Positions 1 to 6,436 are shown, counted from the first letter of the stretch. The stretch is 6,625 bases of DNA from Anammoximicrobium sp032229885 (GCA_032229885.1 JAVYAJ010000088.1:1-6625); one strand, 5' to 3'. Notes: generated by a model from the sequence alone, not told the origin. Translations and numbers: made by a program.

Positions 1-35
1 CGGCCTGATCGACCGCGGCCTGATCGACCGCGGCC
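1..35. repeat. 15-bp tandem repeat at the left edge
   Basis: Bases 1-20 equal bases 16-35 exactly, giving about 2.3 copies of a 15-bp unit (CTGATCGACCGCGGC) before the periodicity breaks at base 36. The array may continue left of the window. The unit is a multiple of three, so it keeps frame in any reading and could be part of a coding sequence: GLIDR repeated on the plus strand, or AAVDQ repeated in the frame that stays open from the methyltransferase start. It contains a CCGCGG palindrome but no strong terminator-like hairpin. Its role is unknown. Confidence 0.75.
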
Positions 36-69
36 CGTGCGTCCGGCGGCCAACGTGTCGGCCCGCAAA

Positions 70-883
70 TCAATCCGGCGGCAAAACCAAGCGTACGTCC
101 TGGCGGACAGGTCCGATGCGCCGCGCTTTGATCCGCACATACGGGGCGATGTAGCAAGCGCGATGGGCAAGGCTGCCGACGGCCGCCTGCGGGTCGGCGT
201 GCCGCGGCTCTTCGAGGTCTTCGACGACGAATCCGGCGCGGCATAGGTCGCCGATCAGCTCCTCCCAGCGGTGCAGATATTCGCGCGCGCCGGCCTCGCG
301 CAGTAGGCTGCGCTCGGCTGCCGGCAGCGGCCCGTGTCGGAAGTATGGCTGGACCAGTTCGTATCCGCGCGGCGATGGCCGCAGCTCGGCCTGCAGATTG
401 GCGGGCGTCTTGTGCTGGCTGACGTAGACGCCACCGACGGCCAACACGCGGGCCACTTCGCGGTAGACGGCGCGGATATCGGGCAAATAGCACGTGCTGA
501 CGGGCTGGACCACGGCGTCGAACTGTCCTGGGCTGAACATCGGCATCCGGTCCATCGACGCCTGGACCGTATGGGTCGACGCCGCGCGCAGCGGCTACGC
601 GGCGATCGATGCGCAACATTTCGGGGCTGAGGTCGACCACCGTGACGTGCGCGCCTGACAGGGCATACAGCACGCCGTGTCGGCCTCCGCCGGCGGCCAA
701 GCACAACAATCGCCGGCCGCGGACATCGCCGCCCAGCCACCGCAAGGCCGCCGCGCGGCGCGTCGGATCGAACAGCTCGTCGTCGCGCAACGGCTCGGTG
801 TACGCTTGGCCGTCCCGTGCCCGCTCGTCCCAGACGTGTTGATTGTGGCGGTGCGTCTCGGAGGCCGCGTGGTCGTCGATCAT
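70..883 (-). CDS. Class I SAM-dependent methyltransferase, interrupted by a frameshift
   Basis: The protein would transfer a methyl group from S-adenosylmethionine in the cytoplasm; its substrate cannot be told. The N-terminal half (residues 1-103, from ATG at 883) has the SAM-binding motif I as LAAGGGRHG (62-70) and the post-I acidic motif VVDLSPEML (82-90). The C-terminal half lies in another frame. It resumes as HTVQASMDRMPM and runs through FDAVVQPVSTCYLPD and REVARVL to a TGA at 72-70. Removing one base near 571-585 gives a continuous 270-residue protein of normal length for Methyltransf_11-type enzymes. The start at 883 is preferred over 901 because GGAGGGG lies six bases upstream of it. 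The gene is last in the minus-strand series, 126 bases after the isomerase. Both halves look conserved with no second lesion, so a sequencing or assembly error or a very recent mutation is likelier than old decay. Confidence 0.85.
571..585 (-). other. Frameshift interval in the methyltransferase
   Basis: Reading from ATG 883, the frame gives ...RRVAAARGVD and then loses resemblance to a methyltransferase (PYGPGVDG). One base later, the neighbouring frame gives HTVQASMDRMPM and the rest of the domain. Dropping one C from the CCC run on the minus strand (GGG at 573-575 on the plus strand) joins the two as ...ARGVD-HTVQAS.... The exact base is inferred; the interval is bounded by where each frame looks right. 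Confidence 0.8.
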
Positions 884-889
884 CGGACG

Positions 890-896
890 CCCCTCC
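890..896 (-). promoter_or_regulatory. Shine-Dalgarno site that decides the methyltransferase start
   Basis: GGAGGGG on the minus strand lies six bases before ATG 883. The alternative in-frame ATG at 901 lies upstream of this site and has no comparable purine run before it, so 883 is the better start. Confidence 0.7.
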
Positions 897-976
897 GCCA
901 TGTCATGCCGCGGACGCCGGGGATGCCATGGCCGGCGGGGCCGCGGGCGCCGGGGCCAGCCGCGCCGCTTCGTTCG

Positions 977-996
977 CGGCGTTTGCCCGAACGCCG
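977..996 (-). other. Hairpin downstream of the isomerase gene, weak terminator candidate
   Basis: A perfect 7-bp stem (977-983 with 990-996, CGGCGTT/AACGCCG) closes a 6-base loop, 13 bases after the isomerase stop. No T-run follows it on the minus strand, so it is not a standard intrinsic terminator. An overlapping 6-bp stem (CGCCGC/GCGGCG) at about 964-982 would compete with it. Together they are the only structure I see in the very GC-rich 884-1009 gap between isomerase and methyltransferase. It may only reflect base composition. Confidence 0.25.
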
Positions 997-1009
997 GACG
1001 CGGATCTGG

Positions 1010-1969
1010 CTAGTCGAAACTGAGTCCGGCCTGCGCGGCGACCTCGAGCAGATGTTGGCGCGAGCGGTCATATTCGGCGGCGTCCTTCATGTGTTCGATC
1101 ATCAGCGGAGGCGACTGCGGCAATTCCGCCAGACGCCGCAGATACGTCGCATAGTCCAGCGTGCCCGTGCCGATCACGACCTCGCGGAACTGGATCTGCA
1201 ATGCGATGTCCCAGGTCACGTCTTTGGCGTGGCAACTGACGATCCAAGATCCGAGCTTGTCGAAGCATTCGTTCAACAACGCGCGCTGGCCGTAATATCG
1301 CGCCGGCGAGTTGATCAGGTTGCAGGGATCCAGATGGACGGCAAAGCCGGGGCGGTCGATGGCCTTGACCATCGCTACGTACGAGTCGGCGCTGTCGGGC
1401 AACGACCAGCCCATCGCTTCGTAACAGAACTTGGCCCGCTTGAGCTTTACCGCGTCGATGATCTTGCGCGCGTTCTCGACCGCCGCGTCGAAGAACCGCG
1501 GCGATAGGTTGTCCGGATGCGGCCCGTACCAGACTTTGGGGTTGAACGAACCGGCGATGTCGACACAGCACCGCGCGCCCAGTTCGTCGGCCAGCGCCAG
1601 CCCTTCGGTTACGCGCGCCAGGTTGGCGGCCCGCTGGTCCGGGTCGGGATCGAGCAAGTTGCACCAGCGTCCAACCTCGGCGATCACCACATCGTGCTTG
1701 GCAAACGCCTGCTCGATCTCACGAATACGTTGCTTATCGTTGATTCTGACCGCCGGACAGTAGGCCGCGCGATAGCCGGCCTGGCGGTGAGCCAAAGCCA
1801 AGGCTTCGGGATCCTGCGGCGCGTTGAAAACGGGCGCGCCCAAGCGGATCCGACCGCGCTGCGCCGGTTCAGCGGCGCGCGAAGGCCGTCCGGTCAACCC
1901 CCAGCCGACCAGGGCCGCGCCGGTTGCGGTCCGCAGGAATCCGCGGCGAGTGGACAGGTCGTCGCTCAT
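1010..1969 (-). CDS. Tat-signal sugar phosphate isomerase/epimerase-like TIM-barrel protein
   Basis: This 319-residue protein belongs to the xylose isomerase-like TIM-barrel superfamily (AP endonuclease family 2 fold), whose members use a divalent metal to isomerise or epimerise sugars and related polyols. Residues 1-33 look like a twin-arginine signal: STRRGFLRT followed by a hydrophobic stretch and an Ala-rich end, so the folded protein is probably exported. Candidate metal ligands appear in the usual order: E184 in FCYEAMGW, D214 in HLDPCN, H247 in SCHAKD and E292 in MIEHM. The start at ATG 1969 is well supported by AAGGAG seven bases upstream. An upstream in-frame ATG at 2194 would only add an Arg-rich shadow of the epimerase gene. 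The ATG overlaps the epimerase TGA as ATGA, so co-translation is likely. The substrate is unknown; exported planctomycete members of this fold are common and mostly uncharacterised. Length is normal and nothing key is missing. Confidence 0.93.
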   Translation of the reverse strand: MSDDLSTRRGFLRTATGAALVGWGLTGRPSRAAEPAQRGRIRLGAPVFNAPQDPEALALAHRQAGYRAAYCPAVRINDKQRIREIEQAFAKHDVVIAEVGRWCNLLDPDPDQRAANLARVTEGLALADELGARCCVDIAGSFNPKVWYGPHPDNLSPRFFDAAVENARKIIDAVKLKRAKFCYEAMGWSLPDSADSYVAMVKAIDRPGFAVHLDPCNLINSPARYYGQRALLNECFDKLGSWIVSCHAKDVTWDIALQIQFREVVIGTGTLDYATYLRRLAELPQSPPLMIEHMKDAAEYDRSRQHLLEVAAQAGLSFD

Positions 1970-3030
1970 GTTCGGTCTCCTTGCAGGGAAGGGAAAACGG
2001 GCGGCGCATCCGGACAGGATCCGTCCGCGTAATACGTCCGATACCAGGCGACAAATCGGGCGACGCCTTCCTCGATCGACGTCGTCGGCCGAAAGCCGAC
2101 GGCCTGCGCCAAATCGTCGACGTCGGCGTAGGTGGCTGGCACGTCGCCCGCCTGGAGCGGCAGGAACCGCTTCTCCGCGGACCGTCCAAGGCACTGTTCG
2201 AGCACCTCGATAAAACGCAGCAGCGGCGCCGGCCGGTTGTTGCCGATGTTGTAGATCTTGTACGGCGCCGCGCTTGATCCCGGATCCGGTACATCGCCCG
2301 ACCAGGCGGCGTCGCCCTCCGGCACGCGATCCGCCACCCGCACGACGCCTTCGACGATGTCGTCGATGTACGTGAAATCCCGTTCCATCCGTCCGTGGTT
2401 ATAGACATCGATCGGCTCGCCCGCCAGGATCGCCCGGGTGAACTTGAACAGCGCCATGTCCGGCCGGCCCCACGGCCCGTACACCGTGAAAAAACGCAGC
2501 CCGGTCGTGGGCAACCGATACAGATGGCTGTAGACGTGCGCCATCAGCTCGTTCGCCTTTTTCGTCGCCGCATACAGGCTGACCGGATGGTCGACATTGT
2601 GATGGACAGAGAACGGCATCCGCGTGTTGGCGCCATACACGGAACTGGACGAGGCATACACCAGATGCCGTGCGCCGTGGTGACGACAGCCCTCGAGAAT
2701 GTTCACGAATCCAACCAGATTGCTGTCGACATAGGCGTGCGGATTTTCGAGCGAGTATCGCACGCCGGCTTGGGCCGCCAGATGGATCACGACCTCGGGG
2801 CGGTGCGAGGCGAACAGTTGCCATACGGCGTCACGGTCGGCCACGTCGGCGCGAACAAACTGGAAGTGTGGCGACGTCTGCAATTGAGCGAGTCGGTCGT
2901 GTTTCAGCCGCACGTCGTAGTAGTCGTTCAGGTTGTCCAGTCCGATCACACTCTCGCCGCGCTGCAACAACCGCTGGCTTGTATGAAAGCCGATGAATCC
3001 CGCGCTTCCCGTTATCAGATACGTCGTCAT
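1966..3030 (-). CDS. UDP-glucuronate 4-epimerase-like NAD-dependent epimerase (extended SDR)
   Basis: The enzyme probably interconverts UDP-glucuronate and UDP-galacturonate in the cytoplasm through a 4-keto intermediate on bound NAD, supplying precursors for envelope polysaccharide or lipopolysaccharide. The 354 residues begin with the Rossmann motif TGSAGFIG (7-14); D32 in GLDN should bind the adenine ribose. HLAAQAGVRYSLENP (83-97) and NLVGFVNILE (104-113) are typical of the CapI/LspL-like branch. The active site shows ASSSSVYG (126-133) and Y153-A-A-T-K157. MALFKFT (192-198) and RDFTYIDDIVEGV (217-229) also point to uronate epimerases rather than GalE. The start at 3030 has AGAGG seven bases upstream. 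The protein is a little longer than the usual ~335 residues, with a loop at about 238-256 and a C-terminal tail. It overlaps the isomerase by four bases. No glycosyltransferases lie in the window. Other UDP-sugar 4-epimerase activities are possible. Confidence 0.93.
   Translation of the reverse strand: MTTYLITGSAGFIGFHTSQRLLQRGESVIGLDNLNDYYDVRLKHDRLAQLQTSPHFQFVRADVADRDAVWQLFASHRPEVVIHLAAQAGVRYSLENPHAYVDSNLVGFVNILEGCRHHGARHLVYASSSSVYGANTRMPFSVHHNVDHPVSLYAATKKANELMAHVYSHLYRLPTTGLRFFTVYGPWGRPDMALFKFTRAILAGEPIDVYNHGRMERDFTYIDDIVEGVVRVADRVPEGDAAWSGDVPDPGSSAAPYKIYNIGNNRPAPLLRFIEVLEQCLGRSAEKRFLPLQAGDVPATYADVDDLAQAVGFRPTTSIEEGVARFVAWYRTYYADGSCPDAPPVFPSLQGDRT
1977..1982 (-). promoter_or_regulatory. 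Shine-Dalgarno site for the isomerase, inside the epimerase 3' end
   Basis: AAGGAG on the minus strand lies seven bases before ATG 1969 and within the last codons of the epimerase (...LQGDRT-stop). With the four-base ATGA overlap this is a classic arrangement for translational coupling or ribosome re-initiation. Confidence 0.85.
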
Positions 3031-3437
3031 GGACGCGCCTCTGTCTGTTCAGTGGTGGCGACGACCGGCGGAATCATGGGCAACCCTGTCATCCCTGAAA
3101 TACGCGACGCCCGCCCAGCTCGCCCTGCGCCGCACGGCTTCGCCAGTGCCGGACGGTGTGCCCCATGCCCTGCCAGTCGCCGCGAGGCGGACGCGCCCGA
3201 CCTTGCGGGGCACGAACGCAGCCCGTTCGAGCCCGTGCGTTTCGGCAGAACGCCGATTGTACAACGCGAGATCGCCGACAGCCATCGCCCACGCCGTGCA
3301 GCCTGCCGCACGAGTTCCACTCGCCACGCAACATGCCGTAGGCTCAGCTTGGCCTGATGAAAACCACGTAAAACCGGAAAAGTGGACTTGATGAGAGAAA
3401 GAACATCTGTTGCGCGCCTTCGGGTTGCGTTGCTCAT
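3027..3437 (-). CDS. Doubtful small ORF, no recognisable product
   Basis: This 136-codon frame resembles no family I know. In its favour, ATG 3437 has GGAGG eight bases upstream, the frame opens 89 bases after the peptidase stop, and its TGA overlaps the epimerase ATG as ATGA. Against it, the product is rich in Arg, Ala, Gly and Ser without domain-like order and has no signal peptide or membrane segment. A second minus-strand frame (3495-3049) is about as open over the same DNA. The ATGA overlap also arises automatically because the epimerase second codon starts with A. The first 100 bases are markedly more AT-rich than the neighbouring genes, which suits a spacer or regulatory region. I treat it as probably non-coding unless homologues exist. 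Confidence 0.22.
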   Translation of the reverse strand: MSNATRRRATDVLSLIKSTFPVLRGFHQAKLSLRHVAWRVELVRQAARRGRWLSAISRCTIGVLPKRTGSNGLRSCPARSGASASRRLAGHGAHRPALAKPCGAGRAGRASRISGMTGLPMIPPVVATTEQTEARP

Positions 3438-3525
3438 GGAAAGCGCCTCCGCATGAGTCTATGCGAACCCAAACGGCCCGACATGCCAGTTTCAAGAGGA
3501 GTAAGACACATTGTGATTTGCACCA
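3031..3525. other. About 500-base gap between peptidase and epimerase genes
   Basis: No protein, tRNA or rRNA is recognisable here on either strand. The part next to the peptidase (about 3345-3525) is relatively AT-rich and may hold the promoter for the epimerase-isomerase pair, but I cannot point to a convincing -35/-10 pair. The part next to the epimerase is GC-rich, with open frames on both strands and a nested inverted repeat at 3158-3213. No T-tailed hairpin follows the peptidase stop. The open frames could be remnants of a lost gene or part of a dispersed repeat. Confidence 0.6.
3158..3213. repeat. Nested inverted repeat in the gap
   Basis: GTGCCCC at 3158-3164 pairs perfectly with GGGGCAC at 3207-3213. 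Inside it, GTCGCC and GGCGGAC flank a GCGA tetraloop-like turn and pair with one bulged base. A folded RNA is possible on either strand, but in DNA this GC-rich the structure may be chance. Confidence 0.4.
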
Positions 3526-6030
3526 CTAGCGCCCCAGCAGGTGTTGTCTCAGAAACTCGGCCCGGCGTCGAGCCGCGTACGGTGTCTCCGCCGCGGCGTG
3601 CCCCGTGCCGGCCATGAAGATCAGGTCGAAATCCTTGTCGGCCCGCTGCAGCGCGGCCGCGACCTGGAGCGTCGAAGCCGGGTCGACGTTCTCGTCCAAT
3701 TCTCCCACGACCAGCATCAACTTGCCCCGCAGCAGATGCGCGTGGGTCACGTTCGAGCTCTCTGCATAATGCTCGTCGACGGGCCAGCCCATCCACTGTT
3801 CATTCCACCAGATCTTGTCCATGCGGTTGTCGTGACAGCCGCAATCGGCCACCGCCACGTGGTAGAAATCGCCGTGCCATAAGAGCGCCGCCAGCGCGTT
3901 CTGGCCGCCCGCGGATCCGCCGTAGATGCCCACGCGCGTCAGGTCCAACTCGGGGTGCTCGCGGGCGGCGGCCTGGATCCAGGCGATGCGGTCCGGAAAA
4001 CCGGCGTCGCGCAGGTTGCGCCAGCACACGTCATGAAACGCCTTCGATCGGCCGGACGTGCCCATGCCGTCGGATTGCACCACGATCAAGCCCAGATCGG
4101 CGATCCGCTGCATTTGGCCATAGTCCACCCGGAACGACTTCGGTGTGTAAAAGCCCTGCGGCCCGGCGTAGATCTGTTCGACCACGGGATATCTGTTGGC
4201 CGGATCAAAGTCCCGCGGCCGCAGGATGATGCCGTGGATGTCCGTCGTCCCGTCGCGCCCCTTGGCCACGAATCGCTCGGGCCAGCGGTCCCCGCGCGCT
4301 GCCAGCGCCGCGGTGGCGTCGGCCTCCTCCAGCAAGCAGATCCGCCGCCCATCGTCGCTGGCCCGCAGCTCGGTCACCGGCGGTAGATCGACGCGCGACC
4401 AGGTATCCAAGAAGTAGGGCTCGTCGGGCGACCATTGCACCCGATGGTCGCCATCGCCCTCGGTCAGCGTCACGAAAGCCTCGCCCGTGAAATCGACGCG
4501 ACAGAAATGCTGGTAATAAGGGTCCTGGCCGGGATGTACGCCTCCGGCATGGAACCAGATCTGACGCCGCTGGTCGTCGACGTGGACCACCTCGCGAACC
4601 ACCCAGGGGCCGCGCGTGATCTGGTTTTTGACCTGCCCCGAACGCGCGTCGTACAGCCACAGATGGTTCCAGCCGTCCCGTTCGGACATCCAGATCAGTT
4701 CCTCGTCCCCGATCCAGTGGCAAAAGGACTTGCTGGAATAGCAGATGAACGTGTCGCTGTGCTCGTCGACGAGCGCCCGCGTCTGGCCCGTGGCGGCGTC
4801 GACCGCCACGACGCGCAGCACCTGGTGTCCCCGCTGGTTATACACGAACGTAAACCGCGATCCGTCCGCGGTCCAGCGCACGTCCTGGATGCTCCAGGGG
4901 TTCGAGAACAGCCCGTCGTCGACGGGGATCGCGCGGCGAGCCGCGACGTCCAGCAGCCGTGGCCGAGGGCGTTCGATGCGGTCGCCCGGCTTGAGATAAT
5001 CGCGTGCGTGCAGTTTTGGTTGGATCTGGTCGCGCGGCGACGATTCCACCAGATAGATCGTGTGTTCCTGGGCCGGTTGCGTCTGGATCGCCACCAGCTT
5101 GCTCGAATCGGGCGACCACCACAACTTGTTCACGTCGTAGCGGTCGTCGACGCTTCCGTTGTCGGTCAACGCGAACGCCTCGTCCGTGTCTTTGGCCCGC
5201 AGATACAGGTTCTCGCCCTGGATGAAAGCCCGCCATTTTCCGTCCGGCGATTCCGGGCCGCGACGGCCCGCGACCGGCGGCGGCGCGGCCGGCGTCGCGG
5301 GCAAAGGCTCCTCCTCCGCCGCGATTTCCACCTCCGTCCCCGCTACTCGAACCCGCGCCGGTTCCTCCGTCGCCTGGAACACGCCCAGCGCCGCGCCGCC
5401 CTTGCCCGTCACCAGCCAGACATGGCCCGCGAACGTGTGCTGATCATGCGCAGCGCCTGGCTTGATCGTCGCATACGGTCGCCGCTGCCCCGACGGATCG
5501 ACCCAGTAGACCGTGATCGAGTCCGGGCCGCGATTGTCGAACATCACGCGCGTCTCCGGGCCGCCGTCCCGCGTGGGCCGCTCGCGCCGATCGACCGCGC
5601 GCCAGCGCAGCGACGCTTCGTCCACCGTCCACGGCCGAGGCTGGCAGTCGCCCAGATCCATTCGCCAAGCCTGTTGGCGCCCATGCAGGATCACGCCACG
5701 GCCATCGGCCTCGAACGCGAGCCGCTCGACGGGCAGCTTGTCGGCCGGGATCTCGCGATCCAACAGCTTGCCCAAGGCCGCGGCCACGCGCGCATGGTCG
5801 AACGCCGCCTCGCGCGTACCCCGCTCGGCGTTCACCAGCACGAATTGGCGGGCCCCGTCGGCCAAATCCACCCGATACCAAAATTTGGTCCGGGAACCCG
5901 TCAACCAGTGCGGGCGAACGGATTGACGATAGACCGGAGGCTCGCCCGCGCACGCCGCCGCCACCCAAGCGATGCCTGTCCAGACGGCCCCGGCAAGGAC
6001 GAGCCCAGCGAGCGACCAGCGTTGTTTCAT
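3526..6030 (-). CDS. Secreted S9 family serine peptidase (dipeptidyl peptidase IV-like)
   Basis: This 834-residue enzyme should cleave short peptides outside the cytoplasm. Residues 1 to about 28 form a signal peptide: MKQRW, a long hydrophobic core, then AAACAG. Cys27 could make it a lipoprotein, although the lipobox is poor. About 30-235 is an N-terminal region I cannot assign. A Pro-rich linker follows (about 237-261), then a beta-propeller like DPPIV_N (about 265-590) containing SERDGWNHLWLYD (449-461), then the alpha/beta-hydrolase Peptidase_S9 domain (about 620-834). The catalytic triad is Ser706 in YGGSAGG, Asp779 in GELDENVD and His811 in GTGHAA; Tyr621 in YAGPQG matches the oxyanion-hole Tyr of DPPIV. 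The start at 6030 is chosen because it begins the signal peptide and has GAGG seven bases upstream; the in-frame ATG at 6111 would bury the signal behind 27 Arg/Ala-rich residues. The gene appears intact and full-length. Specificity is uncertain because the Glu-Glu motif of true dipeptidyl peptidases is not obvious. Confidence 0.95.
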   Translation of the reverse strand: MKQRWSLAGLVLAGAVWTGIAWVAAACAGEPPVYRQSVRPHWLTGSRTKFWYRVDLADGARQFVLVNAERGTREAAFDHARVAAALGKLLDREIPADKLPVERLAFEADGRGVILHGRQQAWRMDLGDCQPRPWTVDEASLRWRAVDRRERPTRDGGPETRVMFDNRGPDSITVYWVDPSGQRRPYATIKPGAAHDQHTFAGHVWLVTGKGGAALGVFQATEEPARVRVAGTEVEIAAEEEPLPATPAAPPPVAGRRGPESPDGKWRAFIQGENLYLRAKDTDEAFALTDNGSVDDRYDVNKLWWSPDSSKLVAIQTQPAQEHTIYLVESSPRDQIQPKLHARDYLKPGDRIERPRPRLLDVAARRAIPVDDGLFSNPWSIQDVRWTADGSRFTFVYNQRGHQVLRVVAVDAATGQTRALVDEHSDTFICYSSKSFCHWIGDEELIWMSERDGWNHLWLYDARSGQVKNQITRGPWVVREVVHVDDQRRQIWFHAGGVHPGQDPYYQHFCRVDFTGEAFVTLTEGDGDHRVQWSPDEPYFLDTWSRVDLPPVTELRASDDGRRICLLEEADATAALAARGDRWPERFVAKGRDGTTDIHGIILRPRDFDPANRYPVVEQIYAGPQGFYTPKSFRVDYGQMQRIADLGLIVVQSDGMGTSGRSKAFHDVCWRNLRDAGFPDRIAWIQAAAREHPELDLTRVGIYGGSAGGQNALAALLWHGDFYHVAVADCGCHDNRMDKIWWNEQWMGWPVDEHYAESSNVTHAHLLRGKLMLVVGELDENVDPASTLQVAAALQRADKDFDLIFMAGTGHAAAETPYAARRRAEFLRQHLLGR

Positions 6031-6140
6031 GCGCTTGCCTCGACGCGCCAACCGCGCGGCCGGCGAAGGAGATTGACGGATCCACCTAGCGCGGCCAGTA
6101 GCCGCAACCAAACAAGGGCCAAGAAATATTGAAGATGACC

Positions 6141-6158
6141 ACGAATCAAACGAATAAA
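6141..6158. repeat. 9-bp degenerate direct repeat
   Basis: ACGAATCAA at 6141-6149 is followed directly by ACGAATAAA, matching at 8 of 9 positions. It is preceded by ACC, so the start reads ACCACGAAT. It is short on its own but sits 16 bases before the heptamer array, suggesting a cluster of simple-repeat elements. Confidence 0.6.
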
Positions 6159-6173
6159 GATATCGCGTCTAAC

Positions 6174-6243
6174 GGCATTCGTCATTTGTCATTTGTCATT
6201 CGTCATTTGTCAGTTGTCATTTGTCAGTTGTCAGTTGTCAGTT
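6174..6243. repeat. Tandem heptamer array (GTCAKTY)
   Basis: Nine consecutive 7-bp units fill 6181-6243 in exact phase: GTCATTT, GTCATTT, GTCATTC, GTCATTT, GTCAGTT, GTCATTT, then GTCAGTT three times. Only positions 5 and 7 vary. A decayed copy (GGCATTC) lies at 6174-6180 and another (GTGTGGT) at 6244-6250. Seven is not a multiple of three, so any reading frame through it cycles with a 21-base period. It resembles the heptanucleotide short tandem repeats of cyanobacteria in form, not in sequence. There are no spacers, so it is not CRISPR. Confidence 0.92.
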
Positions 6244-6281
6244 GTGTGGTCCCCGTATGCGTGCACCGCGCGCGTCGTATG

Positions 6282-6301
6282 GATCCGTGTCCATCGGTGG
6301 T
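6282..6301. repeat. Degenerate decamer pair
   Basis: ATCCGTGTCC is followed directly by ATCGGTGGTT, identical at 6 of 10 positions with the shared core ATC-GTG. It looks like the worn end of a short tandem repeat family and may be chance. Confidence 0.35.
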
Positions 6302-6423
6302 TCCCAGCGCTACTGCAAGCACGACATATAACCCTTCAACAACTGCACCCTGTCGCTGTCTGAAGACATTGTCGAAAAGTTCACGATGTTTGAGGTTAGC
6401 AGCACAGACGACAGGAAGCGTGT

Positions 6424-6436
6424 TGGCCGAAGGCCA
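6424..6436. repeat. Palindrome A1
   Basis: TGGCC-GAA-GGCCA, a 5-bp stem with a GAA loop. This is the first of four copies of the TTGGCCGAAGGCCAA-type element; it is preceded by GTGT like copy A2. The last two copies face the other way. Confidence 0.85.

Larger units (their letters stand above)
6031..6423. other. Intergenic region upstream of the peptidase
   Basis: No gene is supported here. It is clearly less GC-rich than the coding regions, especially 6120-6250. It must contain the peptidase promoter if the gene is transcribed on its own, but no convincing -35/-10 pair stands out. A small inverted repeat (GCGGC at 6091-6095, GCCGC at 6101-6105) lies about 60 bases before the peptidase start. 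The stretch also carries the 9-bp repeat, the heptamer array and the decamer pair listed separately. From about 6304 to 6420 I see nothing recognisable. Confidence 0.7.

Noticed and set aside
677..1507. A 276-codon plus-strand frame across the methyltransferase and isomerase genes
   Set aside because: It covers two real genes in antisense, and its composition fits a shadow frame.
1970..2194. An upstream ATG (2194) as the isomerase start
   Set aside because: The extra 75 residues are an Arg-rich out-of-frame reading of the epimerase gene. They would bury the Tat signal, and ATG 1969 has a strong ribosome site.
2395..3357. A 320-codon plus-strand frame across the epimerase
   Set aside because: It overlaps the clearly conserved epimerase on the opposite strand and shows no recognisable motif.
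3049..3495. A second 148-codon minus-strand frame in the gap
   Set aside because: It has no family resemblance and no supporting ribosome site, and it competes with an equally open frame. I could not distinguish it from GC-driven openness.
6031..6111. An upstream ATG (6111) as the peptidase start
   Set aside because: It would place 27 Arg/Ala-rich residues before an evident signal peptide. ATG 6030 has GAGG at proper spacing.
4435..6132. A 565-codon plus-strand open frame antisense to the peptidase
   Set aside because: It is the mirror of a real GC-rich gene with strong codon bias. Its product is rich in Arg, His, Pro and Val and has no domain, whereas the minus strand encodes a complete S9 peptidase with triad and signal peptide.
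6174..6250. The heptamer array as a CRISPR array
   Set aside because: The units are 7 bp and directly adjacent with no spacers; there are no cas genes.
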